From Acidaminobacterium chupaoyuni (GTDB lineage: Bacteria; Bacillota; Clostridia; Oscillospirales; Butyricicoccaceae): 64,000 nucleotides of DNA. The notes beneath the pieces are model-generated. The model saw only the letters and a program-made list of their open reading frames with translations, did no database searches and was not told the DNA's origin. Shown one piece after another: positions 1 through 8,184 of this stretch. Every line of letters starts with the position of its first letter. Position 1 is the first letter of the stretch. Both the position numbers and the translations under genes were made by a program. The stretch lies in the NCBI GenBank assembly GCA_047936785.1, contig CP176394.1, one strand, 5' to 3'.

Positions 1-488
1 CCCCGCCCGCACAGGCTTTCAGCATCACGGGATACCCGAGCTTGCGGGCGGCCTCTATGGTTTCGTGGAAGGATGCCAGCGCGCCCGTTCCCGGGATCAC
101 CGCAAGCTCTGTGGCCGTTATCAGCTCTTTTAAAACAGCCTTATCGCTCAGCCGTTCCATGGTTTCGGCATTGGGGCCGATGAAAACCAACCCGTTTTTT
201 TGGCAAAGCTTTGCAAAATGGGCGTTTTCCGACAAAAAGCCATAGCCGGGATGGATCGCCTGCGCCCCTGTCAGCAGCGCCGCGCTGATGATCTGCTGTT
301 CTTTCAGATAGCTTTCGGCGGCTTCGGCCGCACCGATGCAGCAGCTTTGGTCGGCCAGCGCCACATGCAGGGCGTTTTTATCGGCTTCGGAATAAACCGC
401 CACCGTGGCGACGCCCATTTCCTTGCAGGCGCGGATGATGCGCACGGCGATCTCACCGCGGTTTGCGATCAATATTTTTGAAAACATA
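1..488 (-). CDS. accC: Acetyl-CoA carboxylase biotin carboxylase subunit (N-terminal part)
   Basis: The reading frame opens with MFSKILIANRGEIAVRI, the standard N-terminus of biotin carboxylase, and runs off the left edge of the window after about 162 codons, so the ATP-grasp catalytic core is not seen. AccC carboxylates biotin held on AccB, the first half-reaction making malonyl-CoA for fatty acid synthesis. The ATG is preceded by AGGAG and lies 4 bp beyond the fabZ stop, so it is the last visible gene of the fab operon; accD and accA would be expected further left. Identity is firm although only the pre-ATP-grasp domain is present. Confidence 0.95.
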
Positions 489-492
489 GTGT

Positions 493-909
493 TTAAACTC
501 CTGTAATCGCGAAAGAAAGTTCCGCCGTTACGCATAAGCGGTCGCCCACGGAAAGGGTGCCTTCGGCAAAATAAAAAGGATGCTTGCTTCGTTTCAGCCT
601 GCAGCGGGTTTCCACCCGGTCTCCCGGTTTCACGGGCGAATGGAACCGCACGCGGTCAAGCCCCGCATAAACAGGAATGCAGCCTTCCGTCAGCGCATCT
701 TTCACCAGAACACAGGCGGATTGCGCCATGATCTCGCATAAGATCACGCCGGGAACCATGGGGCTTTTGGGGAAATGCCCCTGCAAAAAGAATTCTTCCC
801 CGCTCACGGTATAATGGCCCACGGCGGTTTCGCCTTCCAAAACAAGGTCATCCAGCAGCAGCATCGGTTCCCGATGGGGCAAAATGGTTTTAATTTCTTC
901 TCTGTTCAT
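493..909 (-). CDS. fabZ: 3-hydroxyacyl-ACP dehydratase FabZ
   Basis: A 138-residue hotdog-fold dehydratase that removes water from 3-hydroxyacyl-ACP in the type II fatty acid cycle in the cytoplasm. The helix-strand signature LQGHFPKSPMVPGVILCEIM carries the catalytic His45 and Glu59. The length is normal for FabZ. It sits 3 bp downstream of accB and 4 bp upstream of accC, so translation is probably coupled. No FabA-like isomerase features can be called from the sequence, and no other dehydratase gene is in the operon. Confidence 0.95.
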   Translation of the reverse strand: MNREEIKTILPHREPMLLLDDLVLEGETAVGHYTVSGEEFFLQGHFPKSPMVPGVILCEIMAQSACVLVKDALTEGCIPVYAGLDRVRFHSPVKPGDRVETRCRLKRSKHPFYFAEGTLSVGDRLCVTAELSFAITGV

Positions 910-912
910 GGC

Positions 913-1341
913 TCACCTTTTAATGCGGAAGAGCTCGGTGCCATATTCCACGATCTGGCCGTCAGCCGCGCAGATTTCCGCGATGACGCCGCTTTCTTCG
1001 GCGGCGATCTCGTTCATTAATTTCATTGCTTCGATGATGCAAAGTGTTTTACCGGGTTCCACACGCTCACCCACAGAAACATAAGCTTCCGCGTTTTCGG
1101 CGGGGGAAGCATAAAAGATGCCGACAATGGGCGAACGCACGCTGATATAATCGGCTTGTTCTTCGGTTTTCGCGTTCTGCGGCAGGCTGTTTTCCACCGC
1201 CTGCCGGGGCGCGGCTTCGCGGATGACGGGCGGGGCGGTTCGCTCAAGACGCACCACTTTATTATCTTCGGTGATCTCAAGCCCCGTCAGGCCCAGTTCC
1301 TGCATCAGCCCCGCATATTTTCTGATATCCGTTTCTTTCAT
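913..1341 (-). CDS. accB: Biotin carboxyl carrier protein of acetyl-CoA carboxylase
   Basis: 142 residues. The C-terminal half is a biotinyl domain with the EAMKLMNEI motif; Lys107 is the biotinylated residue. The N-terminal part (about 1-35) is the usual short helical region and residues 36-65 form an Ala/Pro/Glu-rich linker. The start chosen (MKETDIRKYAG) overlaps the fabF stop as ATGA, which is better than an upstream in-frame ATG lying inside fabF. The protein carries carboxybiotin between AccC and the AccAD carboxyltransferase. Confidence 0.95.
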   Translation of the reverse strand: MKETDIRKYAGLMQELGLTGLEITEDNKVVRLERTAPPVIREAAPRQAVENSLPQNAKTEEQADYISVRSPIVGIFYASPAENAEAYVSVGERVEPGKTLCIIEAMKLMNEIAAEESGVIAEICAADGQIVEYGTELFRIKR

Positions 1342-2582
1342 TCCGATGCCTTTCTGAAAGCCAGACACGCGTTGTGGCCGCCAAACCCCAAAGAATTGGA
1401 AAGCGCCAGATCGATTTGTGTTTTCACCGCCTGATTGGGGGTATAATCGAGGTCACAAGCTTCATCCGGTTCGTTTAGGTTGATGGTGGGCGGGATCACG
1501 CCCTCGGCCAGCGCCAGCAGACAGGCCATGGCTTCCAAAGCGCCGGCGGCGCCCAGCATATGCCCTGTCATCGATTTGGTAGAGCTGATGATGGCCTTGC
1601 GCGCCTCTTCTTCGCCCAAAGCGCTTTTGATGGCCAGCGTTTCGCCCGCGTCATTAAGGGGCGTGCCGGTTCCGTGGGCGTTGATATAGACCCGTTCCCC
1701 CGTCTGATAACCGGCTTCCTGCATGGCCTGCCGCATGGCGCGCGCGCCGCCCTGCGCCTGAGGATGCGGCGCGGTGATATGATAAGCGTCACAGGTGGAA
1801 CCATAGCCGCACACCTCGCCATAAATTTTGGCGCCGCGAGCCAGAGCGTGTTCCCGTTCTTCCAGCACAAGCGCCACAGCGCCTTCGCCGATCACAAAAC
1901 CGCCGCGGCGGCGATCGAAAGGCAGCGATGCCTGATTGGGATCTTCCGCTGTGGAAAGCGCCTGCATATTGGCAAACCCCGCCACGGCCGAGGGGCTGAT
2001 GGCGGCTTCGGCGCCGCCGGCGATCACGGCGTCGCTGTATCCATGACGGATCAGCCGCATGGCTTCGCCGATGGCGTTGGAGCCGGAAGCGCACGCCGTC
2101 ACCGCGGGCATGGAGGGGCCCTGGCAATGATGGCGGATGGCGATCATCCCCGCCGCCATATTGGCGATCAGCATGGGGATGAACAGCGAAGAAACGCGGC
2201 GCGGGCCTTTTTCCATCAATTTGGTGTGTTCGGTTTCAAAAGTGCTGATGCCGCCGATGCCTGTTCCGAAATAAACGGCAAAGCGTTCAGGTTCAACGGC
2301 GTTTTCAATGCCGCTGTCTTCCACCGCCTGCTGCGCCGCCGCAACGGCAAACTGGGCATAGCGATCGGTGCGCAAAGTATCGTTGCGCTCCATATATTCG
2401 GCAGGGTCGAAGTTTTTCACTTCCGCCGCCAGCTTTGCTTTATAATGTTCCACATCAAAAAGGGTGACGGGGCCGATGCCGTTTTTGCCGGCTTTCAGGT
2501 TTTCCCAACATTCCTTCACACTGTTGCCCACGGGGGTGATGGCGCCCAGGCCCGTGACAACCACTCTTTTCATTTCGCTCAC
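1338..2582 (-). CDS. fabF: Beta-ketoacyl-ACP synthase II FabF
   Basis: A 414-residue thiolase-fold condensing enzyme that elongates acyl-ACP with malonyl-ACP. The KAS catalytic set is complete: Cys164 in TACASGSNA, His303 in NAHGTGTPLND, Lys336 and His341 in KSMTGHMLGAAG. The start is GTG at 2582, seven bases after AAGGAG, whose first bases are the fabG stop codon; an ATG three codons later (MKRVVVTG) is the alternative. There is no fabH in the visible operon, so initiation must come from elsewhere on the chromosome. Confidence 0.96.
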   Translation of the reverse strand: MSEMKRVVVTGLGAITPVGNSVKECWENLKAGKNGIGPVTLFDVEHYKAKLAAEVKNFDPAEYMERNDTLRTDRYAQFAVAAAQQAVEDSGIENAVEPERFAVYFGTGIGGISTFETEHTKLMEKGPRRVSSLFIPMLIANMAAGMIAIRHHCQGPSMPAVTACASGSNAIGEAMRLIRHGYSDAVIAGGAEAAISPSAVAGFANMQALSTAEDPNQASLPFDRRRGGFVIGEGAVALVLEEREHALARGAKIYGEVCGYGSTCDAYHITAPHPQAQGGARAMRQAMQEAGYQTGERVYINAHGTGTPLNDAGETLAIKSALGEEEARKAIISSTKSMTGHMLGAAGALEAMACLLALAEGVIPPTINLNEPDEACDLDYTPNQAVKTQIDLALSNSLGFGGHNACLAFRKASE

Positions 2583-2593
2583 AATGTTTCTCC

Positions 2594-3322
2594 TTACATG
2601 GCGATGCCGCCATCAACGCGCAGCACCTCGCCTGTGATATAGCGGGCCGCGGCAAGATAAGCCACCGCTTCCGCCACATCCTCCGGCTGCCCCATTTTTC
2701 CCAGCGGGATCTGCGCCAGCAGAGGATTTTCGGTTTGTGTTTGTGTCATATCGGTTTGAATGAAGCCGGGCGCCACGGCATTGCAGCGAATGCCTTTCGG
2801 CGCCAGTTCTTTGGCAATGGATTTGGTCAGGCCGATCAGCCCCGCTTTGGAAGCGGCATAATTGCACTGCCCCGCGTTGCCCAAAAGCCCCGAAACAGAG
2901 GCAATATTGATGATCGCGCCTTCACGGTTTCTTAAAAACATGCCGATGCAATGGCGGATCATATGAAAAGCGCCTTTCAGGTTGGTATCCATCACGGCGT
3001 CAAAATCTTCTTCTTTCATCATGGCGGCAAGGCCGTCACGGGTGATGCCCGCGTTGTTGACCAAAATGTGAACCGTTCCGAATTCCTTTTTGATCTCGCC
3101 CACCGTCTGTTTCACCGCCTCAAAATCTGCCACATCGCAGCAATAGGCTTTGGCGTGAACGCCATATTCCGCGGCGCACTGCCCGCAGATCTTTTCTGCC
3201 GCTTCCCGGTTCCCCGCATAGATCACGGCAATATCGGCCCCTTCACGGGCCAGTTTCAAAGCGATGGCCGCGCCGATGCCGCGGGAACCGCCTGTGACGA
3301 CGGCAATTTTTCCTTTTAACAT
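2594..3322 (-). CDS. fabG: 3-oxoacyl-ACP reductase FabG
   Basis: A 242-residue short-chain dehydrogenase using NADPH to reduce 3-oxoacyl-ACP. Visible are the cofactor-binding glycines TGGSRGIG (10-17), NNAG (89-92) and the catalytic Ser142, Tyr155 and Lys159 (NYAASKAG). The ATG overlaps the end of fabD by 7 bp (ATGTTAA). A longer open frame extends upstream into fabD but carries no recognisable domain and is rejected as the start. Confidence 0.96.
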   Translation of the reverse strand: MLKGKIAVVTGGSRGIGAAIALKLAREGADIAVIYAGNREAAEKICGQCAAEYGVHAKAYCCDVADFEAVKQTVGEIKKEFGTVHILVNNAGITRDGLAAMMKEEDFDAVMDTNLKGAFHMIRHCIGMFLRNREGAIINIASVSGLLGNAGQCNYAASKAGLIGLTKSIAKELAPKGIRCNAVAPGFIQTDMTQTQTENPLLAQIPLGKMGQPEDVAEAVAYLAAARYITGEVLRVDGGIAM

Positions 3323-4224
3323 GGTTTGACCTCCGATAAAAGAACGGGAAGCTCTGAAACGGAATAAAGCTTCACGGATGTGTCGATCTTGCGGATCATA
3401 TTCACCAGCGTTTTGCCCGGGCCAATCTCGATGAAAGTATCTGCGCCGTCTGCGATCATCTTTCGAACCAGCGCTTCCCACCGAACCGGGCTGCAGATCT
3501 GTTTGGAAAGCAGCCTTGCGGCATCCGGGCCGTAAACATCGGCGGTGACATTGGAATATAGGGGCAGAACGCCCGCTCTGCATTCTGTTTTGCTCAAAAC
3601 AGCATCAAACGCTTCTGACGCCTCTTTCATGAAAGGCGAATGGAACGCGCCCGAAACCTTGAGCGGAAGGGCCCTGCCGCCCTGTTTTTTCACTTCTTCA
3701 AAAAAGTCGCCGCGTTCTTCGGCGGCCCCGGAAACAGTGGTCTGCCCCGGGCAGTTGAAGTTGACGGCATAGACCCGACGAAACTTCCCGCAAAGCGCCG
3801 TCACCGTTTCGGCATCCAGCTTCACCACCGCGGCCATAAAGGTTTCCTGCCCGCCGGCGGCCTGCTGCATCAGTTCTCCGCGTTTGCAAACGAGGCGAAA
3901 CCCCGTTTCTTCCCCGAAAAGGCCCGCGCAGGATGCGGCGGCCACTTCGCCCAGCGAAAACCCTGCCGCCATTTGGGGGCAGATGCCCGCCCGCTTCAGC
4001 GCGGCGGCGGCGGCCAGTTCCATGGCGAACAGGCAAGGCTGTGTGTTCGCGGTGTTTTTCAATTCTTCTTCGCTGCCTTCAAAACACTGGGCCATGGTGC
4101 CGGGCCGCAGCGCTTCACAGGTTTCAAATACGGCGTGGGCGGCGGGATCGCTTTCATAAAGCTCTTTCCCCATGCCGGGATATTGATCGCCCTGCCCCGA
4201 AAAAGCGAACGCTATTTTACCCAT
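3316..4224 (-). CDS. fabD: Malonyl-CoA:ACP transacylase FabD
   Basis: 302 residues beginning MGKIAFAFSGQGDQ, the conserved FabD N-terminus. The nucleophile is Ser90 in GFSLGE; the usual His of GHSxGE is Phe here, a change I believe occurs in other clostridial FabD proteins. The catalytic His lies in SGAFHSPFM. The enzyme loads malonyl groups onto AcpP. The gene overlaps fabK by 13 bp and fabG by 7 bp, so the three are tightly coupled. Confidence 0.95.
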   Translation of the reverse strand: MGKIAFAFSGQGDQYPGMGKELYESDPAAHAVFETCEALRPGTMAQCFEGSEEELKNTANTQPCLFAMELAAAAALKRAGICPQMAAGFSLGEVAAASCAGLFGEETGFRLVCKRGELMQQAAGGQETFMAAVVKLDAETVTALCGKFRRVYAVNFNCPGQTTVSGAAEERGDFFEEVKKQGGRALPLKVSGAFHSPFMKEASEAFDAVLSKTECRAGVLPLYSNVTADVYGPDAARLLSKQICSPVRWEALVRKMIADGADTFIEIGPGKTLVNMIRKIDTSVKLYSVSELPVLLSEVKPC

Positions 4225-5156
4225 TGCGCGGCCCCCAGCAAAAGCGGCTGCGCTTCTGCGATCACTTCGCTGATGATCTCGGCCGCCGGCTGTTCTTTGT
4301 TCACAAGCGCGGCGATCTGCCCGGATAAAAAGCATCCCTTTTCCTTGTCGCCTTCCTGCACGGCAAGGCGAAGAGAACCCGCGCCCAGCGCTTCCAGCTC
4401 TTCATCGGCCATACCGCCGTATTCCGCCTTGGAATATTCCCGCGCGAAAGGCGTTCTCAGGCTGCGCACAGGGTGGCCCAGGCGTTTGCCCGTGACCATG
4501 GTGCAAAGGTCGCCGGCTTTGATGATCTTTTCTTTATAAACAGGGTGAATGGTGCATTCCTGCGCGCTTAAAAATCGGGTGCCCATCTGCACGCCGCAGG
4601 CCCCCAGCATCAGAGCGGCCGCCATACCTCTGCCGTCGGCAATGCCGCCGGCGGCAATCACGGGAAGGCTTGTGGCATCGCAGATCTGCGGCACCAGCAC
4701 CATGGTGGTCAGTTCGCCCACATGGCCGCCGCTTTCGCCGCCTTCGGCGATCAGGGCCGAAGCCCCCAGGCGTTCCATGCGTTTGGCCAGCGCCACAGAT
4801 GCCACCACGGGGATGACCTTGATGCCGGCTTCTTCCCACATCTGCATATAATCGGAAGGGTTGCCCGCGCCGGTGGTCACCACTTCCACCCGTTCTTCGG
4901 CGGCGACCTTCGCCACCTCTGCCGCAAAGGGGCTGAGCAGCATGATGTTCACCCCGATGGGCTTTTCCGTCAGCGAGCGGGCCGCGCGGATCTGCTGGCG
5001 CACCGCTTCGCCCGGGGCGTTGCCCGCCCCGATAATGCCAAGCCCGCCGCCGTTGGATACGGCCGCGGCCAGCTTTCCGTCGGCGATCCATGCCATCCCA
5101 CCCTGAAAGATGGGATATTGAATGCCGAGCATTTCACAAATCGGCGATTTTATCAT
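4212..5156 (-). CDS. fabK: Enoyl-ACP reductase FabK (FMN-dependent)
   Basis: A 314-residue TIM-barrel flavoprotein of the nitronate monooxygenase/FabK group that performs the last reduction of the fatty acid cycle with NAD(P)H. The N-terminus IQYPIFQGGMAW, the GGESGGHVG segment and GVQMGTRF phosphate-binding region are typical. Its place between acpP and fabD identifies it as FabK rather than a nitronate monooxygenase. No FabI is in the operon; organisms relying on FabK are intrinsically insensitive to triclosan, an inference for this one. Confidence 0.93.
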   Translation of the reverse strand: MIKSPICEMLGIQYPIFQGGMAWIADGKLAAAVSNGGGLGIIGAGNAPGEAVRQQIRAARSLTEKPIGVNIMLLSPFAAEVAKVAAEERVEVVTTGAGNPSDYMQMWEEAGIKVIPVVASVALAKRMERLGASALIAEGGESGGHVGELTTMVLVPQICDATSLPVIAAGGIADGRGMAAALMLGACGVQMGTRFLSAQECTIHPVYKEKIIKAGDLCTMVTGKRLGHPVRSLRTPFAREYSKAEYGGMADEELEALGAGSLRLAVQEGDKEKGCFLSGQIAALVNKEQPAAEIISEVIAEAQPLLLGAAQWVK

Positions 5157-5159
5157 GGT

Positions 5160-5384
5160 TTATTCCTTCGTCTTGCTCTGGATGAAGCGATCCAAATCAC
5201 CGATGGTTTCTACCTTTTGATCCAGTTCGATCTCAATGCCGATTTCATCCTCTAAATTCATCAGCAGTTCCACGGTATCCAGAGAATCGATTCCCAGCTG
5301 AGCGAAAGTGCTTTCAGGCTTGATGGTGGAAATTTCGCAGCCTGTGCGGTCAGCAACAATTTTTGCAATCGTATCAAAATACAT
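5160..5384 (-). CDS. acpP: Acyl carrier protein
   Basis: A 74-residue acidic four-helix protein with the phosphopantetheine attachment Ser34 in GIDSLDTVEL. It carries the growing acyl chain between the Fab enzymes. It is the first gene of the fab operon, with GGAGG directly upstream of the ATG and the fabK start only 3 bp after its stop. N-terminal M-Y-F-D rather than the more usual M-x-x-x-F-E-K is a minor departure. Confidence 0.95.
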   Translation of the reverse strand: MYFDTIAKIVADRTGCEISTIKPESTFAQLGIDSLDTVELLMNLEDEIGIEIELDQKVETIGDLDRFIQSKTKE

Positions 5385-5406
5385 TTGAAGATGCCTCCAT
5401 TCATTT

Positions 5407-5462
5407 TCAAGCGAGTTTGCGCTTGTTGAACCCCATTATACGAAACCGCCGTTCCTTCAAAA
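5407..5462 (-). promoter_or_regulatory. Probable promoter and leader dyad of the fab operon
   Basis: On the minus strand a TATAAT box (5439-5434) lies about 50 bp before the acpP start; the -35 is poor (TTTTGA or CTTTTG at 16-17 bp). Between it and the gene is a 6-bp inverted repeat CAAGCG-N6-CGCTTG (5424-5407). It does not match the FapR or FabT sites I know, so whether it is an operator or only a hairpin is open. Confidence 0.4.
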
Positions 5463-5510
5463 GTCTTTCGCCGTTCCTGCCGCGTTCCAAAATCGGCCTT
5501 TTGGAGCAAA

Positions 5511-5554
5511 ATAAAAAGAAAACCGGAAAACTTTTAAAAAGCTTCCCGATTTTC
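5511..5554 (-). terminator. Intrinsic terminator of the DUF1893-DUF1847 operon
   Basis: Read on the minus strand, GAAAATCGGGAAGCTT and AAGTTTTCCGGTTTTC form a 16-bp stem with a 5-nt loop, followed by TTTTTAT. Three of the pairs are G-U and would be mismatches on the plus strand, so the structure is specific to minus-strand transcripts ending after 5577. Confidence 0.75.
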
Positions 5555-5576
5555 TTTGGTCTGTTCACGCCGTTTT

Positions 5577-6200
5577 TTAAAACAGCTTATCTTTAAAATA
5601 AGAGGTGTTGGCGCAATAGAGCGCCCCCACGGGGTTATGGGCCAAAGCCCTGTCTTTCGTCACCAGCGCCGTGCACATGGCTTCGGAATATTTCATAAAC
5701 ATGGAATCATGGCCCACGCAAAGGCCGATGATCACATTGAACTGTGTTTTTTGCCGGTTGAGCAGCATGGCCTGCGCCACAGGGTTGCACATCACTTCAT
5801 AGGTCCCGGGGCGCACTTTCTGTTCTTCGGTGATGCCCACGGTTTCTTTGGGAATGCTGCCGGTTTTGCACATCACAGAAACCACCTCTAAGCCATGTTT
5901 TCGAAAGATCTCACAGGCGATTTTGGCTTCTTCGTGAAGCCCAGTGCAAAAGGCCACGCCGATTTTCTGAAAATGGTTCTTCTTGCAGAATTCGGCGATT
6001 TCGCGAACACGGGGCCATTGGCCGTAACCTTCCGCTTCTACCAGGCAGGAATTCACATAGAATTCTTTATGCTCGGGTTTTAAATATTCCGCCACGGCCT
6101 GATCCATCAGCGCCTGCTCATGCATGGGGCAATTTTTGGGCATTTTGCTTTTATCGCCGGTTTTACAGGCTTTCACGGTGCAGCTTGCGCAAGTATACAT
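5577..6200 (-). CDS. DUF1847 cysteine-rich metal-binding protein
   Basis: 207 residues. The N-terminus has a Cys cluster (Cys4, Cys7, Cys12, Cys24) resembling the presumed metal site of the DUF1847 family; the rest contains conserved-looking segments VAFCTGLHEEAK, CNPVAQA and IGLCVGHDSMF with further cysteines. No signal peptide is seen, so it is cytoplasmic. Function of the family is unknown to me. Its ATG follows the stop of the DUF1893 gene directly, with the ribosome binding site inside that gene, indicating one transcript and possibly one process. Confidence 0.85.
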   Translation of the reverse strand: MYTCASCTVKACKTGDKSKMPKNCPMHEQALMDQAVAEYLKPEHKEFYVNSCLVEAEGYGQWPRVREIAEFCKKNHFQKIGVAFCTGLHEEAKIACEIFRKHGLEVVSVMCKTGSIPKETVGITEEQKVRPGTYEVMCNPVAQAMLLNRQKTQFNVIIGLCVGHDSMFMKYSEAMCTALVTKDRALAHNPVGALYCANTSYFKDKLF

Positions 6201-6641
6201 TTATTCTTTTCCCTCTTTCTGCATTTTCATTTTCGATTCGATAAACCGCAGCATGGCTTCAAAACCTTCCCGCAGATCTTCGCTTTCGAAAGATGCCTTT
6301 TCCAGCGGGCACATATCTGTGCCGTCGCGATTGTCGATGCGCTGCGTCAGCTGGCCGTAAGAACAGGGAATTCCATATTCTTCTAACCGCTGTTTGCCCG
6401 CTTCGCTCATCACGCGGCCATAAACTTCGGCGGCGCCGCCCAAAATCAGCGCCGTTGCCGCCGCCCGCCCGATCACCTTGTCGGCCACGGCCGCGCCTTT
6501 CAGATCTTCGGGATGCTCACGCATCATGGTTAGAATGGGCTTGACGCCGATGCCTTCCAACCGATAAAGAACAGTTCCGTTTTTTTCGATCACACAGGAA
6601 CAGCCGCTGCTGTTCAACACCTCGATTGCTTGTTTCATCAT
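6201..6641 (-). CDS. DUF1893 domain protein
   Basis: 146 residues matching in outline the DUF1893 family (founding structure TM1506), which has a cytidine-deaminase-like fold but is not known to be an enzyme. Seen here: CSCVIEKNGTVLYRLEGIGVKPIL near the start (described in parts as Cys13/Cys15 and the GIGVKP turn), ADKVIGRAAATALILGGAAEVYG in the middle, and a charged C-terminal tail. It is the first gene of a two-gene operon with DUF1847, driven by a good promoter at 6716-6744. Role unknown; a shared metal or redox function with the Cys-rich partner is only a guess. Confidence 0.8.
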   Translation of the reverse strand: MMKQAIEVLNSSGCSCVIEKNGTVLYRLEGIGVKPILTMMREHPEDLKGAAVADKVIGRAAATALILGGAAEVYGRVMSEAGKQRLEEYGIPCSYGQLTQRIDNRDGTDMCPLEKASFESEDLREGFEAMLRFIESKMKMQKEGKE

Positions 6642-6715
6642 AAAAAAGCCTCCGCTGAAAACATCGTTTTAAAGCTGCGCCCTCTCGAATCACGATATAA
6701 GAACGACTTTATTTT

Positions 6716-6744
6716 AGTATATCACCCTGTTGAAAAGATTGCAA
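6716..6744 (-). promoter_or_regulatory. Promoter of the DUF1893-DUF1847 operon
   Basis: Minus strand TTGCAA (6744-6739), 17-bp spacer, TATACT (6721-6716) with an extended TGA just upstream of the -10. It is back to back with the patatin-gene promoter; the two -35 boxes are 12 bp apart and both read TTGCAA. Confidence 0.65.
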
Positions 6745-6756
6745 ACAGAGGGCTCT

Positions 6757-6785
6757 TTGCAATTCTTTTCCCCTCATGTTAAACT
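6757..6785 (+). promoter_or_regulatory. Probable promoter of the patatin-like gene
   Basis: TTGCAA, 17-bp spacer, TAAACT: four of six matches in each box. The predicted start near 6792 leaves a leader of about 40 nt before the ATG at 6832, which has AAGGAG upstream. Confidence 0.45.
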
Positions 6786-6831
6786 ATGGTCAGAAAGATT
6801 TTTGCAATAACGGAAAGGAGCGTGTCAAGGG

Positions 6832-8031
6832 ATGTTAGGTCTTGCTTTAGAAGGCGGCGGTTCCCGCGGGGCATATCATTTGGGGGTCTACCGCGCCTAT
6901 ACCCAACAAGGTTTTCATTTTGATATGATCACGGGCACTTCCATCGGCGCTGTGAACGCCGCGGTTTTGGCCCAGGGCGACGCCGCCCGTTTAGAAGAAG
7001 CCTGGAAAACCCTGAACAACAGCGACATTTTTGATGTGGATAACGAGCGCTACCGCCGCCTGTTTTCGCTGAAGCTCGAAATCGCCGATTTTTCTTATTA
7101 CCGCGACACCCTATCTAAAGTGGCTTCGGGCGGCGGCGTTGACACCGCGAAAATGGTGAGCCTCATCGACCGTCTGGTGGATAGCGACCGCTTGCTGGCA
7201 AGCCCGGTGGATTTCGGCCTTGTCACCGTTTGCACAAGCGATCTGAAGCCCGTGGAATTTTTCAAACACGATATCCCCAAAGAAGATCTGAAAACCTACA
7301 TCATGGCAAGCGCCACTTTTCCGGGGTTCCAGCCCACCATGATCGATGGAAAACCCTATATCGACGGCGGTTTATATGATAACTGCCCCATGACGATGCT
7401 GGCCGCCAAAGGCTGTGACGAGATCATCGCCGTGAGAACTTACGGCCCGGGCGTTTTCCGCCTGCCCAAAGAGAAAGATCTGAAGATCACCGTCATCGAA
7501 CCTTCCCAGCCCTTGGGGCCCATCATGAATTTTGATCCGCAGGTCTCCGCCGAAAATATCAAAATGGGCTATTATGACGCGCTGCGCCGCCTGCAAACTC
7601 TTGCGGGCCGCCTTTATTATATCCGGCGGCCCCGGCAGGATACGGCGTTTGAAGCCTTCTGCCGCCTTCAAGAAGAACAGATCGGCCGCGCCTGCGCCGT
7701 CAGCGGATTCGGTTCACAAATGCCCCCGCGCCGCGCGCTGTTTGAAAAATTACTGCCCGCGCTGGCCGCCGAGCTGGAAGTTTCCAAAGAAAGCGATTAC
7801 ACCGATCTGCTGATCGCCATGCTGGAAAACCGCGCCCTGCGGGCCGAGATCGACCGTTTTGCAATTTTTGAGCTGCAAGATTTTTTCACGGCGGTCTGTG
7901 CGGCCAAAGCCGCCCCGCCCCCGCGCAAGCCCCTCAATCTGCCCTCTTTGCGCAGACGCCTGCTCACCGCTTCCGACCTTCTGCTGGAAGAACTGCTCTC
8001 GCTTTCCGGTTCCCCTCTGCTTCTTTCATGA
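6832..8031 (+). CDS. Patatin-like phospholipase family protein
   Basis: 399 residues. The N-terminal half is a patatin domain: oxyanion-hole glycines EGGGSRG (7-13), nucleophile elbow GTSIG with Ser37, and the catalytic Asp178 in DGG. The family hydrolyses acyl esters of phospholipids or other lipids. Residues after about 290 are helical and not recognised. There is no signal peptide, so it probably acts on the inner membrane face or on cytoplasmic lipids. It stands alone between its own promoter and terminator; the substrate cannot be inferred from neighbours. Confidence 0.88.
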   Translation: MLGLALEGGGSRGAYHLGVYRAYTQQGFHFDMITGTSIGAVNAAVLAQGDAARLEEAWKTLNNSDIFDVDNERYRRLFSLKLEIADFSYYRDTLSKVASGGGVDTAKMVSLIDRLVDSDRLLASPVDFGLVTVCTSDLKPVEFFKHDIPKEDLKTYIMASATFPGFQPTMIDGKPYIDGGLYDNCPMTMLAAKGCDEIIAVRTYGPGVFRLPKEKDLKITVIEPSQPLGPIMNFDPQVSAENIKMGYYDALRRLQTLAGRLYYIRRPRQDTAFEAFCRLQEEQIGRACAVSGFGSQMPPRRALFEKLLPALAAELEVSKESDYTDLLIAMLENRALRAEIDRFAIFELQDFFTAVCAAKAAPPPRKPLNLPSLRRRLLTASDLLLEELLSLSGSPLLLS

Positions 8032-8044
8032 CCGATCACGGCAG

Positions 8045-8077
8045 CGCCGCAAAACCAAAGGGTTTTGCGGCGTTTTT
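8045..8077 (+). terminator. Intrinsic terminator after the patatin-like gene
   Basis: CGCCGCAAAACC-AAAG-GGTTTTGCGGCG is a perfect 12-bp stem followed by TTTTT, 13 bp after the stop codon. Confidence 0.85.
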
Positions 8078-8156
8078 GATGACGGCCTGTTTTTTGGCCG
8101 CGGCCGAAACCCGCTGTTTTTTTCATGAAAGGCCCTTTGGGGCAAGCCTGTTTTTC

Positions 8157-8184
8157 TTGACAAATTTTGTAGGTATGCTATACT
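8157..8184 (+). promoter_or_regulatory. Strong promoter of the Crp/Fnr-ABC importer operon
   Basis: TTGACA (8157-8162), 16-bp spacer, TATACT (8179-8184) with the extended TGC before the -10. Transcription should begin near 8191, inside the palindrome that follows. Confidence 0.75.

Noticed and set aside
1560..2642. 360-codon open frame on the plus strand across fabF and part of fabG
   Set aside because: It is antisense to two well-identified genes, is His/Arg/Gly-rich in the way of GC-rich shadow frames, and has no ribosome binding site or domain.
2594..3583. Longer fabG start 87 codons upstream
   Set aside because: The extension lies inside fabD in another frame and adds nothing recognisable; MLKGKIAVVTGG is the standard N-terminus.
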